DNA from: Blautia obeum ATCC 29174
GTDB lineage: Bacteria; Bacillota; Clostridia; Lachnospirales; Lachnospiraceae
Length of the DNA: 64,000 bases
Assembly (NCBI RefSeq): GCF_025147765.1
Contig: NZ_CP102265.1
Location: 3,075,001 to 3,139,000 of the forward strand
Reading direction: 5' to 3'
The notes beneath the pieces are model-generated. The model was not told where the DNA came from, did no database searches, and was given only the letters and a program-made list of their open reading frames with translations. Position 1 is the first letter of the stretch. The number at the start of each line of letters is the position of its first letter. Below are positions 34,490-44,002 of this stretch, one piece after another. Both the position numbers and the translations under genes were made by a program.

Positions 34490-36241
34490 TTATAAATCAA
34501 TTTTACTTATTTCCTTCTGGATCAGCAAACCTGCTGCCCTGGCCAACTGTCCGACCTCCTGTATTCTGGTATATTCTTTTCCATAAATTATTTCTGCCTT
34601 CAATGCGCCTGCATCCGTTCCCATAAATACAGCAGAAACACAGATACCTTTTCGTTGCAATGCCCGCACTTCAGCCGCTGTATCATTAACAGCTGCCTCA
34701 TCTCCATAGTCCTTTCCAAATGGAAACTGTTCTGAAGACTGTATACGAAAACTGTCATTTGGTTCCGCATCCGTCAGTAAAATAAGCAGATGACGGTCAG
34801 CTGATCCACTATGGGATCTCAGAAGTTCATTCATCTCCCGCATGACAAGTCCGTCACGATTCCAGCCAGTTGCAAAGTATCGAAAAACGTCATCACTTTT
34901 TTTCTCCTCAAATGCCTTCAGAATCCGAAGCACTGTATATCCGCGTACACTGCAGAATTCCGAAACTCTGACCGGAATATGACATGCCTGAAGACTTTCT
35001 GAAAGAATCACTCCCTGCGCAGCGATCATTTCCTGATACTGTAATCTTGACGCAGACGCATCCAAAAGAAGATCCACCGTAAACAGTGGCTTTTTCTCTT
35101 CATAATTAGCATGAAAGACCCGATCATCCATGACATATTCCGATCTCCACACTCTCGCAGGATCAAGGCGTCCAGATCTGCCAGGCAGTATATCCGGCTG
35201 CTGATGAACCATCATACAATTTCTTATCTGTGACGAAAGCTGTGCGATAATACTCTGATACAGTTTTTGATTTTTATAATAATATATTCTGTTTCTTTCC
35301 ATCTGAAGCTGTGCCTGATTTCTTAGATAACGGTTTTCTGCCGATATTTTCTCTTTTGGAATATATTTTCCATCCGTAAACCATACGTGGCAGCCTGCGT
35401 GATTTCCTTTACAGAGTTCTTTCTCGGTCCTTGCCAGTTCCTGTTTTGAATACAGTGACCTTCCAAAGCAGTTTTCTATATATGCATGATCGGTTTCTTC
35501 TTTTTTTAAGATCATATGACTGCTGCTTTTATTCTGCATGATTCCATTCTGGCTGCTGTCAGCCTGTGAAGAACGCATTACCACAACCCGGTCTGTCTTT
35601 ACCAGTTGAGCCGGCATGATTCGAGTCAGCAGCCTGGCCGCTGTTCCAGTAAAATGGAGCATTAATGGTTTTCTGATATGCTTTTTCCCATCAAATAAAT
35701 AAAAAGTTTTGTAAATACTTACCAGCTTCTCTATAATTTCTTCCTGTGACACTTTATTTTCCGGAGTCAGAGCCAAAAGCAATTTTTTCTCAAATGGCGT
35801 CATCACTGGAAGTTTTCTGCCTGATACTCTGCTCCACCTGGCAGACTGCAGGGTATATACCAATTGATTTTTGCTCATCCATTCCTGCCGTGACAGCTTA
35901 TACTCTCCTGCAAAAAAAGCTTCTGCGTAATCCATCCGCACCTCTTCCAGTGCCGGTCTAATCGGAATTTCAAGCTTGTACACGATCTGTTCTATATAAA
36001 TCCAGGCCAGATCATCCAGCATCTGCTGCCGGCTATCTCCCTGCCACCGCACAAAAAGTTCTGTAAGTGTCTTTTGGCCAAAATATTTATATGCAAGTCC
36101 TATGACCAGATTCATATAAAAATCCGGCCTGTTTTCCTGACTGTGTATTGCCAGAAACATTGGTTCAAAATCATAATGGCCAGCAGCACCCCAAATCTGA
36201 TTGGCGGCCCGTCTCTGTACTTCTGTATAAGATCCGGTCAT
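34490..36241 (-). CDS. VWA (MIDAS) domain protein, CobT/NorD-like partner of the AAA ATPase
   Basis: 583 residues. The C-terminal ~200 residues form a von Willebrand A domain with a MIDAS motif FTVDLLLDASASR (DxSxS, residues ~387-399) and LLILLTDAEPND (~493-504), typical of CobT/NorD-like or MoxR-associated VWA proteins. The N-terminal ~380 residues are unassigned. Its start ATG overlaps the stop of the upstream MoxR-type ATPase by 4 bases (ATGA), so the two are translationally coupled. The pair probably acts on a metalloenzyme or surface complex, as MoxR-VWA pairs do. The target is not nearby and remains unknown. Confidence 0.82.
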   Translation of the reverse strand: MTGSYTEVQRRAANQIWGAAGHYDFEPMFLAIHSQENRPDFYMNLVIGLAYKYFGQKTLTELFVRWQGDSRQQMLDDLAWIYIEQIVYKLEIPIRPALEEVRMDYAEAFFAGEYKLSRQEWMSKNQLVYTLQSARWSRVSGRKLPVMTPFEKKLLLALTPENKVSQEEIIEKLVSIYKTFYLFDGKKHIRKPLMLHFTGTAARLLTRIMPAQLVKTDRVVVMRSSQADSSQNGIMQNKSSSHMILKKEETDHAYIENCFGRSLYSKQELARTEKELCKGNHAGCHVWFTDGKYIPKEKISAENRYLRNQAQLQMERNRIYYYKNQKLYQSIIAQLSSQIRNCMMVHQQPDILPGRSGRLDPARVWRSEYVMDDRVFHANYEEKKPLFTVDLLLDASASRLQYQEMIAAQGVILSESLQACHIPVRVSEFCSVRGYTVLRILKAFEEKKSDDVFRYFATGWNRDGLVMREMNELLRSHSGSADRHLLILLTDAEPNDSFRIQSSEQFPFGKDYGDEAAVNDTAAEVRALQRKGICVSAVFMGTDAGALKAEIIYGKEYTRIQEVGQLARAAGLLIQKEISKIDL

Positions 36242-37161
36242 CCATCAAACACCTCCGAAGCTTTGAGTTTCATAGAAATTCTGGCATTCATCACATCACT
36301 GAGCAGAGCCTGCTCATAACTGTCAAATATTTTATTTGTCACGCCAAGATCAAGAGCATCTCTGACTGGAATTCCTTTGTGCATCAGGCTGATTGCATCC
36401 AAGAGTCCACGAAGATCCATTGCTTTTGAAGTCAGTTCTCCACTTTCACATTTTTTCTGGATATCCATAAAAAGTAATCCAAACTGCTTATTATATTTAG
36501 AAGAAAGATCTGGAAACTGTTCTCTTAAAAGCCTCTGCAGATCTTCCAGTGTAAGTGCAGGCATACGGATCACTACAAATCTTGACGCAAGTGCTTCATT
36601 CAATTCTCGTGTTCCTGCATAGTTATAGTTCATCGTTGCAATAAAGCGAGTATCGTCTGCCAGAGTTATTCTTTCATATCCGGGAACGTCTATAACCCGC
36701 CTGAAATCCAATGCAGAATGCAAAACTGCAAGTGCTTCATTTCTTGCCATATTGATCTCATCGAATATACCAAAGCCTCCATTGCACGCACAGCTGTATA
36801 CTGGTCCTGGTCTGAATTCAACCTTCCCGTTTCTGAAAGTATCCGTGCCGATAAGCGAAGACGCATCCATATTGACATGAAATGAGATATCCCAGGCAGG
36901 ACGGCCGAAAACTGCTGCCAGATTTTCCGCAAGTACATTTTTCCCCGTGGCTTTTTCACCTGAAAGCAATAGATTCTTTCCACACAAAAGTGCTGCCAGA
37001 GCTTCCTCCCACACTTTTTTTCCATAATAAAAAAAATGAGGCACAGGAATCCTTCCCTTCAGCCCGTCCTTCACCGGGTGAGTCGCAGAAAACTCCTGTA
37101 CCTCCTGAATCAGTTCCGGACTGATTCCTTCGTCTCTTAAAAAATCCGTTATTTCTTTCAT
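36238..37161 (-). CDS. MoxR-type AAA+ ATPase
   Basis: 307 residues from ATG 37161 (GAGGCG, spacing 7). Walker A is LLSGEKATGKNV (residues ~67-78), Walker B is GGFGIFDEINMA (~130-141), sensor-1 is FIATMNYNYAGTRELNEAL and an arginine-finger region ASRFVVIRMP follows. The lid domain is at the C-terminal end. It resembles the MoxR/NorQ/CobS group of AAA+ chaperone-like ATPases that work with VWA proteins. It is coupled to the VWA gene by overlapping stop/start. Confidence 0.88.
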   Translation of the reverse strand: MKEITDFLRDEGISPELIQEVQEFSATHPVKDGLKGRIPVPHFFYYGKKVWEEALAALLCGKNLLLSGEKATGKNVLAENLAAVFGRPAWDISFHVNMDASSLIGTDTFRNGKVEFRPGPVYSCACNGGFGIFDEINMARNEALAVLHSALDFRRVIDVPGYERITLADDTRFIATMNYNYAGTRELNEALASRFVVIRMPALTLEDLQRLLREQFPDLSSKYNKQFGLLFMDIQKKCESGELTSKAMDLRGLLDAISLMHKGIPVRDALDLGVTNKIFDSYEQALLSDVMNARISMKLKASEVFDG

Positions 37162-37185
37162 CTTTAACGCCTCACATTCATGTGT

Positions 37186-37233
37186 AAAAAAAACTGAAAT
37201 GTCAATCCACACAAGGCGGTCATGACATTTCAG
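37186..37233 (-). terminator. Terminator of the NUDIX gene
   Basis: CTGAAATGTC (37194-37203) and GACATTTCAG (37224-37233) pair perfectly. On the minus strand a T8 tract follows (37193-37186). Confidence 0.8.
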
Positions 37234-37238
37234 CCATA

Positions 37239-37844
37239 TTAGTTCAAAAACTCAAATGGATCCTCATCCTTTAAAAAATGCATCAGCATATAGGCACACA
37301 TAATTGCCACACGTTCTTCTTTGAGGATTCGTTTTACTTCGGTACGGTCAGCGAGTACGATTTCAATTTCCTCACTGTCTTCCTGTGCTGCCTTACTGAT
37401 CTCACCGCTGGCATAGCCGTATACAGTTGCACAGGATTCATCTGTCATACCTACTGTTGTAAAATACGGCTTTTCGAATGCAGGATCTACTTTCAAAGGT
37501 TCCAGTTTAAGACCAGTTTCTTCATACATCTCACGGACTGCACCTTCATGGAAATCTTCGCCTGGCTCAACCAGACCTGCCGGAAATTCATAAATGTAAT
37601 CGCCCAATGTGTAACGATACTGGCGTACCAGAACAACCTTGTCCTTCTTTTGTCCATAGATACTATAAATGATCACACCATCCGGATCATTACGTCCGGT
37701 CTTCAGTTTCAGCGCCGGAACATCCTTTGCTCTGGATGCCACGTAATAAGACACCGGGGTATTGTGAACACTTGTAGCATCCACATGATACAGATTGACA
37801 AAACGGTTATCTGTCATTTTTTCTACATTATGAATCTTTCCCAT
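37239..37844 (-). CDS. NUDIX hydrolase (ADP-ribose pyrophosphatase-like)
   Basis: 201 residues with the NUDIX box GLVEPGEDFHEGAVREMYEE followed by TGLKL (residues ~93-117), which fits GX5EX7REUXEEXGU. The ADP-ribose pyrophosphatase-like N-terminal segment and an YRYTLGDYIYEFPAG-type approach strand are present. It should cleave nucleoside diphosphate sugars into a nucleoside monophosphate and a phosphate ester. Likely its own transcript, with a strong terminator. Confidence 0.92.
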   Translation of the reverse strand: MGKIHNVEKMTDNRFVNLYHVDATSVHNTPVSYYVASRAKDVPALKLKTGRNDPDGVIIYSIYGQKKDKVVLVRQYRYTLGDYIYEFPAGLVEPGEDFHEGAVREMYEETGLKLEPLKVDPAFEKPYFTTVGMTDESCATVYGYASGEISKAAQEDSEEIEIVLADRTEVKRILKEERVAIMCAYMLMHFLKDEDPFEFLN

Positions 37845-37885
37845 GGGTTTCCTCTTTTCTGCACACTCTGTCTGCTGTGCCTGAA

Positions 37886-38521
37886 TCAGTCTCCCTTAAG
37901 GATAACACGAATTCTTTTATAAATAAAGAATACGATTACAGAAATCAGAATATATTTAAATAAGTTAAATGGAACGATGATCAATGCTACAAAACCAAGA
38001 AGGCTGTTTACAGAAGGATGTACTGCTGATCCCATTTCAATAAATGCTTCGATCGGCATACCAAATGCTTTGCCATATGCCGGAAGCAGTACAAATGCAT
38101 TCATAAGGCAGGCTGCTGCTGTTGTCAGTACTGTACCTGCTGCCATTCCAATAACGGCATGTTTGCGACTCTTGTTATGATGCAGTCTGTAGATGATTCC
38201 TGCCGGTACAACAAATGTACATCCAAAGAGGAAGTTTGCAAAATCACCAACACCTGCTGTCATAGTTCCCATTGTTACAAGATGCACCAGAACTTTTACC
38301 ACTTCGATCAGGATACCTGCGATCGGTCCCATTGCGAAGGCTCCTACCAGTACCGGAATCTCAGAGAAATCCAGCTGATAGAAGGATGGTGCCAGGAATG
38401 GGAGCGGGAATTCAAAATTCATTAATATTCCGGCGAGGGCTCCAAGCATTGCGATCTGTGTGATCGTTCTTGTACGACTCCTCTCCATTACGTTTCCACT
38501 TTTTAAAACCTGTTCACTCAT
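37886..38521 (-). CDS. ribU: ECF transporter riboflavin-binding S component
   Basis: 211 residues with about six helices. The N-terminus is TRTITQIAMLGALAGILMNF, followed by the RibU-type FYQLDFSEIPVLVGAFAMGP (residues ~68-87) and the loop MTAGVGDFANFLFGCTF. It binds riboflavin in the membrane for the shared ECF energising module, which is not in this window. The start ATG 38521 follows AAAGGAGAG. Identity as RibU is strongly supported by the FMN riboswitch in its leader. Confidence 0.95.
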   Translation of the reverse strand: MSEQVLKSGNVMERSRTRTITQIAMLGALAGILMNFEFPLPFLAPSFYQLDFSEIPVLVGAFAMGPIAGILIEVVKVLVHLVTMGTMTAGVGDFANFLFGCTFVVPAGIIYRLHHNKSRKHAVIGMAAGTVLTTAAACLMNAFVLLPAYGKAFGMPIEAFIEMGSAVHPSVNSLLGFVALIIVPFNLFKYILISVIVFFIYKRIRVILKGD

Positions 38522-38617
38522 ACTTATCTCTCCTTTTTGAATTGTTCTTTTTTTCTAAAAGAAAATTCTACGCTATGCTGCAGATAAGTTTAGTGGGGAG
38601 ATTAGTTTCTGCTGCAT

Positions 38618-38648
38618 AAAAAAATCCCGGGAATAATCTTCCCGGGGT
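38618..38648 (-). terminator. Riboswitch expression-platform terminator
   Basis: CCCGGGAA and TTCCCGGG form an 8-bp G/C-rich stem followed by T7 on the minus strand, directly downstream of the FMN aptamer and ~95 bases before ribU. Confidence 0.85.
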
Positions 38649-38672
38649 ACTGAGCACGTATGAATTATTCGT

Positions 38673-38812
38673 GTTCTTCTCTCATCCAGACTTTACTGTC
38701 GGTTCCGGAATTCTGACTTGTGCCAGTCACCGGATCAGCCGCCTTACGCGGGTCGCGGACTTTACCGCCGGTAGGGAATTCCAACTGCGTCGGTCACCCT
38801 GCCCCGAAGAAT
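38673..38812 (-). ncRNA. FMN (RFN) riboswitch controlling ribU
   Basis: On the minus strand the RFN element is complete. It begins TTCTTCGGGGCAGGGTG (38812 onward), includes CCGGCGGTAAAG and the GATCCGGTG/CAGAATTCCGG arms, and ends GTCTGGATGAGAGAAGAAC near 38673. FMN binding is known to favour the terminator and shut off riboflavin uptake genes. Confidence 0.95.
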
Positions 38813-38830
38813 TTTCTTTTATATTTCTGT

Positions 38831-38859
38831 ATTATATAACTAACTTTATAAGAATGCAA
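38831..38859 (-). promoter_or_regulatory. Promoter of the FMN-riboswitch/ribU transcript
   Basis: Minus-strand TTGCAT (38859-38854) and TATAAT (38836-38831) with a 17-base spacer, immediately before the aptamer. The rest of 38860-39030 shows no gene that I can support. Confidence 0.75.
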
Positions 38860-39030
38860 TATAAATTTTAGAAAGAAGGATATGCTTAAAGTATTTTCTG
38901 TATTGTTCTTAGCAAAGTTCTGTACACCTTGGTACCTTAGAAGTTCTGAATTAAGACGTATCCAGAGGAACATTTATCGAAAATCCCATCTGGTTCATTT
39001 AATTATCCCATAATCACCGGGAATCCTTTA

Positions 39031-40011
39031 TTATCTCTCCTCACGGAAATACGGCAATCCAAGTCCCGCCGGCGGCTGGTGCTCCTTCTTCTTTCGGAAG
39101 CTTGTAAACACCAGTACGATAATCGTTACCACATACGGCAGTGCCTTAAACACCTCCTGCATACTTCGTCCCAGTCCCGGGATATACAGATACAGGATAT
39201 AAAGTGCTCCGAAAAGGAACGCTCCCCAGATTGCATTCAGTGGTTTCCACAGGGCGAAGATTACCAGCGCAACTGCAAGCCATCCACGGTCACCAAATCC
39301 ATTGTCTGTCCAGGTTCCGCCGGAATATTCCATTACGAAATAGAGTCCGCCAAGTCCGGCAAGCCCTGCTCCGATACAGGTAGACAGATATTTGTATTTG
39401 ATAACATTGATACCTGCTGCATCTGCTGTTCCAGGATTCTCGCCAATTGCACGAAGATTCAAGCCTGCTCTTGTCTTAAATAAGAAGAAAGACAAAACCA
39501 CCGCTACGATCACACAGAGATATGTCATAAATCCATAATTGAATAAAATCGGTCCGATTACCGGAATCTTAGATAATCCCGGGATTTTGGCTGTGTAAGC
39601 ACTTCCTGTTACTTTTACAGAAATCTGTCCGACACCACCGGCAAGTTTGGAAATAGAACCACCAAAGAAGTTACCAAAACCTGTACCAAAGATTGTAAGA
39701 GCAAGACCGGTTACGTTCTGATTTACACGAAGAGTAATGGTCAGGATACTGTAGATCAGGCCACCGATCATTGCACATGCAAAGGCACATACAAACGATA
39801 TCAGGACACCTATAAATGCATTCGGATTCGGGTTATCTTTTTCATAAAGAAAAGCTCCCATCAGGCCGGCAATACCGCCCATATACATAATTCCCGGAAT
39901 ACCAAGATTCAGGTTTCCGGATTTCTCCGTCATGATTTCACCAAGCGCACCATAAAGAATACAGATGCCCTGGACAATTGCTTTTTGAATAAAGATGGTC
40001 AGTACACTCAT
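39031..40011 (-). CDS. Nucleoside ABC transporter permease (second subunit)
   Basis: 326 residues, about nine hydrophobic segments, of the branched-chain/BMP-type permease family. Visible blocks include EIMTEKSGNLNLGIPGIMYM (residues ~26-45), NQNVTGLALTIFGTGFGNFFGG and the ABC-contacting loop NLRAIGENPGTADAAGINV (~192-210). It pairs with the preceding permease to import purine nucleosides, as for NupQ in Bacillus. It is the last gene of a BMP/ATPase/permease/permease operon. Confidence 0.9.
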   Translation of the reverse strand: MSVLTIFIQKAIVQGICILYGALGEIMTEKSGNLNLGIPGIMYMGGIAGLMGAFLYEKDNPNPNAFIGVLISFVCAFACAMIGGLIYSILTITLRVNQNVTGLALTIFGTGFGNFFGGSISKLAGGVGQISVKVTGSAYTAKIPGLSKIPVIGPILFNYGFMTYLCVIVAVVLSFFLFKTRAGLNLRAIGENPGTADAAGINVIKYKYLSTCIGAGLAGLGGLYFVMEYSGGTWTDNGFGDRGWLAVALVIFALWKPLNAIWGAFLFGALYILYLYIPGLGRSMQEVFKALPYVVTIIVLVFTSFRKKKEHQPPAGLGLPYFREER

Positions 40012-40023
40012 TGCATCTACCTC

Positions 40024-41103
40024 CTATTTTTTTGTACGCTTTACTCTGTAGTTGATAAAGAATTCTGCCCCGATCAGGAAAAACAGAATAATGCCGAGAA
40101 TAACATCGGATGCATTTTCATTCAATCCATACTGAGTCGCAATCTGAACAGCACCCTGATTCATAAATACAATACCAAAAGATACAGCCACCATAATAAA
40201 AGTATTGAATTTGGAAAGCCATGCAACGATGATTGCTGTAAATCCACGTCCTCCTGCTGTTGCAGTAGAGATTGTATGGCTCGCACCACTTACAATAACA
40301 AATCCTGCGATACCACAGATTGCACCGGAAATTGCCATGGTACGGATAATAACTTTCTTTACATGGATACCGGCATATTTTGCAGTATTCTCACTCTCAC
40401 CAACTACAGCGATCTCATAACCCTGTTTGCAGTATTTCAGATAAATGAACATCCCAACAGTCAAAATCAGAACGATCAGAACATTCCAGCCGTATTTCTG
40501 TCCAAACAGTTCCGGCAGCCAGCCTGCCTGTGTTGCCTGATTAATGATACCAACAGTATTAGAACCTTTTGGATTTTCCCAGAAAACGATACAATATGTA
40601 ACCACCTGCATGGCAACATAATTCAGCATCAGAGTAAAAAGTGTTTCATTTGTATTCCAGTATGCTTTGAATACCGCCGGGATCATACCCCATATCATGC
40701 CGCCAAGTGCACTTGCAATAAACATAACAATAAGTAAGATCACCGGTGACATTTTATCACCTGCATAGATCATCACCGCTGCGGAGCAGGCTCCACCAAT
40801 CAGGATCTGGCCTTCTGCACCGATATTCCAGAATTTCATTTTGAATGCCGGAGCAAGTCCGATTGCAATACACAGAAGAACCATCGTATCACGTATTGTC
40901 TGCCAGATACGACGTTCCGATCCCATTGCTCCATCCCAGATTGCTTTATATACATCTACCGGATTCATCTTGACAAGTGCGACGATTACAGCACCGCACA
41001 CGATCAGTGCAAGGATCAGCGCAATAAATCGAATCAGCAGTCTTTCCTGCCATCCGGCTTTGTTTCTTCTTTTACTTACCTGTAAGAAAGGTTCTTTATT
41101 CAT
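40024..41103 (-). CDS. Nucleoside ABC transporter permease (first subunit)
   Basis: 359 residues from ATG 41103 (AAGGAGGGGTTGTCA upstream), overlapping the ATPase gene by 8 bases. It has about nine membrane helices and the family segments GPFNIGAEGQILIGG-like WNIGAEGQILIGGACSAAVM (~91-110) and the coupling loop YEIAVVGESENTAKYAGIHV (~223-242). It is the NupP-type partner of the next permease. Confidence 0.9.
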   Translation of the reverse strand: MNKEPFLQVSKRRNKAGWQERLLIRFIALILALIVCGAVIVALVKMNPVDVYKAIWDGAMGSERRIWQTIRDTMVLLCIAIGLAPAFKMKFWNIGAEGQILIGGACSAAVMIYAGDKMSPVILLIVMFIASALGGMIWGMIPAVFKAYWNTNETLFTLMLNYVAMQVVTYCIVFWENPKGSNTVGIINQATQAGWLPELFGQKYGWNVLIVLILTVGMFIYLKYCKQGYEIAVVGESENTAKYAGIHVKKVIIRTMAISGAICGIAGFVIVSGASHTISTATAGGRGFTAIIVAWLSKFNTFIMVAVSFGIVFMNQGAVQIATQYGLNENASDVILGIILFFLIGAEFFINYRVKRTKK

Positions 41104-42634
41104 TGACAACCCCTCCTTTTTCATGTTTCGTCATGAGAAGACCGATTCCTTCTTTGGTTGCAGTTCTGCCATCAACCACTCCGCTGATTTTTCCTCCACA
41201 CAGTACCGCAATGCGGTCACAGAGTTCAAGTACTACATCAAGATCTTCAATTACGCAGACAACTGCTACGCCTTTTTTCTTCTGCTCATTCAGAAGCTGA
41301 TAAATAACATGAGAGGTATTGATATCCACACCGCGAGTCGGGAATGCTACAAGAAGAACTTTTGGATTCTGTGCGATTTCTCTTCCTACCAGAACTTTCT
41401 GTACATTACCACCTGACATCTGGCGGACCGGTGCAGAGATACTTGGTGTCATAACTTCCAGCTGATCTTTAATCTTCTCTGCAAGTGCTCTTGGTCCTTT
41501 ACGATCCAGGAAAGGTCCCTTTCCATTACGATAGCTTCGGATCATCATATTGTCTGTCATATCCATATCACCGACAAGTCCCATACCAATACGATCCTCC
41601 GGAACGAAAGCAAGGCTGATTCCCGCTTCATTAATGGAAATAGAATCCATTCCGGAAAGTTCCATTTCGCCTCCGTTATCATCCAACAGACGTATGGAAC
41701 CGCTTTCTACATTCTGCAGTCCTGCAATCGCCTCAAGAAGTTCTTTCTGTCCACTTCCTGAAATGCCGGCAATTCCAAGAATCTCCCCTGTATTGACTGT
41801 CAGATCCACATCATCCAGTGTCTTGACATTTTCTTTGTCCTTACAGTTGATTCCATCAATGATCAGACGCGGTTTTACATTTTCAGGTTTCGGACGTTCG
41901 ATGTTCAGATCTACTTTGGCTCCAACCATCATTTCTGAAAGACTCTGCACATTGGCCTGTGCTGTCTCTACCGTGTCAATATACTGACCCTTTCGAAGAA
42001 TTGCAACGCGGTCAGACAAAGCAAGAACCTCCTGCAATTTATGGGTAATGATAATGATCGAACATCCATCGTCACGCATGTTTCGAAGAATATCGAACAG
42101 CCTGTCGGCTTCCTGTGGCGTCAACACTGCTGTCGGCTCATCCAGGATCAGGATCCTTGCTCCACGATACAGCATCTTCACAATTTCAACTGTCTGTTTT
42201 TCAGAAACGGACATTTCGTAGATTTTTTTGGAAAGGTCCAGATCAAAACCATATTTATTGACCAGTTTCTGAATATCTTCGGTTATTTTTTTCATATTGA
42301 GTCTGGCCTTACCAGGCAGGCCCAATACAATATTTTCTGCTGCCGTAAGTACATCTACCAGTTTGAAATGCTGATGTACCATACCTATTCCTAATTCATA
42401 GGAGTCTTTTGGCGAACGGATTTTTACTTCCTTCCCATTTACAAAAATATGACCTTCATCTGGATAATAAATTCCATAGATCATATTCATCAGAGTCGTT
42501 TTACCGCTTCCATTCTCACCTAAAATTGCGAGAATCTCTGATTTCCTCAGTGTAAGATTTACATGGTCATTCGCCTGAACTGATCCAAATCGCTTGGAAA
42601 TATCTCTAAGCTCAAGTGCATAAGTTTCTTCCAC
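41096..42634 (-). CDS. Nucleoside ABC transporter ATP-binding protein (double ATPase)
   Basis: 512 residues with two fused ATPase domains, as in NupO/YufO. The first has Walker A GENGSGKTT (residues ~36-44) and signature MSVSEKQTVEIVKMLYRG; the second has the degenerate GISGSGQKEL (~282-291), MSGGNVQKVLVGREIA and VDINTSHVIYQLL. It drives the two permeases. A terminator (42716-42753) separates it from the binding-protein gene upstream. Confidence 0.93.
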   Translation of the reverse strand: MEETYALELRDISKRFGSVQANDHVNLTLRKSEILAILGENGSGKTTLMNMIYGIYYPDEGHIFVNGKEVKIRSPKDSYELGIGMVHQHFKLVDVLTAAENIVLGLPGKARLNMKKITEDIQKLVNKYGFDLDLSKKIYEMSVSEKQTVEIVKMLYRGARILILDEPTAVLTPQEADRLFDILRNMRDDGCSIIIITHKLQEVLALSDRVAILRKGQYIDTVETAQANVQSLSEMMVGAKVDLNIERPKPENVKPRLIIDGINCKDKENVKTLDDVDLTVNTGEILGIAGISGSGQKELLEAIAGLQNVESGSIRLLDDNGGEMELSGMDSISINEAGISLAFVPEDRIGMGLVGDMDMTDNMMIRSYRNGKGPFLDRKGPRALAEKIKDQLEVMTPSISAPVRQMSGGNVQKVLVGREIAQNPKVLLVAFPTRGVDINTSHVIYQLLNEQKKKGVAVVCVIEDLDVVLELCDRIAVLCGGKISGVVDGRTATKEGIGLLMTKHEKGGVVNE

Positions 42635-42715
42635 TATCGTTCCCTCCTTTTATCTGATATATTGTCATATCTGCAAAAGAAACCTCCGCCCTGAAGACTT
42701 CCTTTGCACGTATAA

Positions 42716-42753
42716 CAAGAAAAAAAGCAGAGCTGCTGACCCAGCAGCTCCGC
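42716..42753 (-). terminator. Intrinsic terminator between BMP binding-protein and ATPase genes
   Basis: GCGGAGCTGCT and AGCAGCTCTGC form an 11-bp stem (one mismatch) followed by TTTTTTTC on the minus strand. It would allow excess binding protein relative to the membrane subunits. Confidence 0.8.
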
Positions 42754-42765
42754 CTGTTTCAGATC

Positions 42766-43959
42766 TTATTCTGTGATAGATGTGATTCCATCGATAGCTA
42801 CATCAAATGCCGGTGCAGAACCATATTCTGATTCATGGAAATATCCGTCAGAAACATATTCTGTATCACTGCCATCTTTCTTATAAGTAGTAAGTTCTTT
42901 GCCATCTACTGTAAATGTAGAAGTATCGAATACATGAAGGGATCCGTCTGCAAGTGCATCTTCCACTTCTTTTACTTTTTCGTCTGTTCCTTCTGCTACA
43001 ACTTTTTCATTGAGAGGTGTGATCTTGTCAGCGCCGTCGGAGAAGCCTTTGCACCAGTCAGTATCAATTGCTGTTCCATCAAGCATGCACTGTACTGCAT
43101 ATGTGTAATATACACCCCAGTCCATAGATGCAGAAGTAAGAGCTGTATTCGGTGCAACAGATGTCATATCAATATTGTATCCAACGCAAGGAACGCCTGC
43201 TGCTTCACATGCTGTCGGAGCACCTGTTGTATCTGCGTGCTGGCTGATCAGAACACATCCATCAGAAATCAGCGCATCTGCACATTCTTTTTCAAGGTCG
43301 AAGCTTGCCCAGCTGTTTGTATATTTTACTTCCATAGTTACGGACGGGCATACACTCTTTGCGCCAAGGTAGAAAGAAGTATATCCGGAAATAACCTCTG
43401 CGTACGGGAATGCACCAACATAACCCATCTTGCAGCTATCTTCTGTAATAGTTCCATCTTCGATCATCTGATTCAGTTTAAGGCCAGCTACTACACCGGA
43501 CACATAACGAGCTTCATAAATGTTTGTGAAGTAGTTGTGCATATTGGAAAGTCCGCTTGATGCTGCCTGAGTTCCAGTTGCATGACAGAACTGCACATCC
43601 GGATATTCCCCTGCTGCTTCAAGGATATAAGTCTCATGTCCGAAGCTGTTTGCAAAAATGATCTGGCAGCCCTGATCTGCAAGGTCTGCTGCTGCATCGT
43701 AGCATCCCTCATCTTCACCGATCAGAGTTTTTTCAATAACCTGTGAATCGTCAAGGCCAAGTGCCTCCTGCATTTCATCGATACCAGCCATATGAGCTGC
43801 TGTGTAACCTTCGTTCTCATCGCCGATGTAAATTGCACCAATCTTGAGGTCTTCCTTTGCAATACCTTTGCCACTTTCGCTGTCGTCACTTGCGTATACA
43901 GGTGCAGTCATAGTAACTGCCATAGCTGCTGCAAGTCCAATTGCCAATGCTTTTTTCAT
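42766..43959 (-). CDS. BMP-family nucleoside-binding protein
   Basis: 397 residues from ATG 43959 (CGGAGGAAAGAAG). The signal sequence MKKALAIGLAAAMAVTMTAPVYA lacks a lipobox Cys; the mature start DDSESGKG is acidic. Family features are KIGAIYIGDENEGYTAAH, ANSFGHETYILEAAGEYPDV (residues ~138-157) and VGAFPYAEVISGYTSFYLGA. It binds nucleosides outside the cell for the ABC importer encoded just downstream. Highest expression of the operon is expected here because a terminator follows. Confidence 0.92.
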   Translation of the reverse strand: MKKALAIGLAAAMAVTMTAPVYASDDSESGKGIAKEDLKIGAIYIGDENEGYTAAHMAGIDEMQEALGLDDSQVIEKTLIGEDEGCYDAAADLADQGCQIIFANSFGHETYILEAAGEYPDVQFCHATGTQAASSGLSNMHNYFTNIYEARYVSGVVAGLKLNQMIEDGTITEDSCKMGYVGAFPYAEVISGYTSFYLGAKSVCPSVTMEVKYTNSWASFDLEKECADALISDGCVLISQHADTTGAPTACEAAGVPCVGYNIDMTSVAPNTALTSASMDWGVYYTYAVQCMLDGTAIDTDWCKGFSDGADKITPLNEKVVAEGTDEKVKEVEDALADGSLHVFDTSTFTVDGKELTTYKKDGSDTEYVSDGYFHESEYGSAPAFDVAIDGITSITE

Positions 43960-44002
43960 TCTTCTTTCCTCCGTTTTCTGTGCTCTTACTCCTGTTGCGG
44001 AA

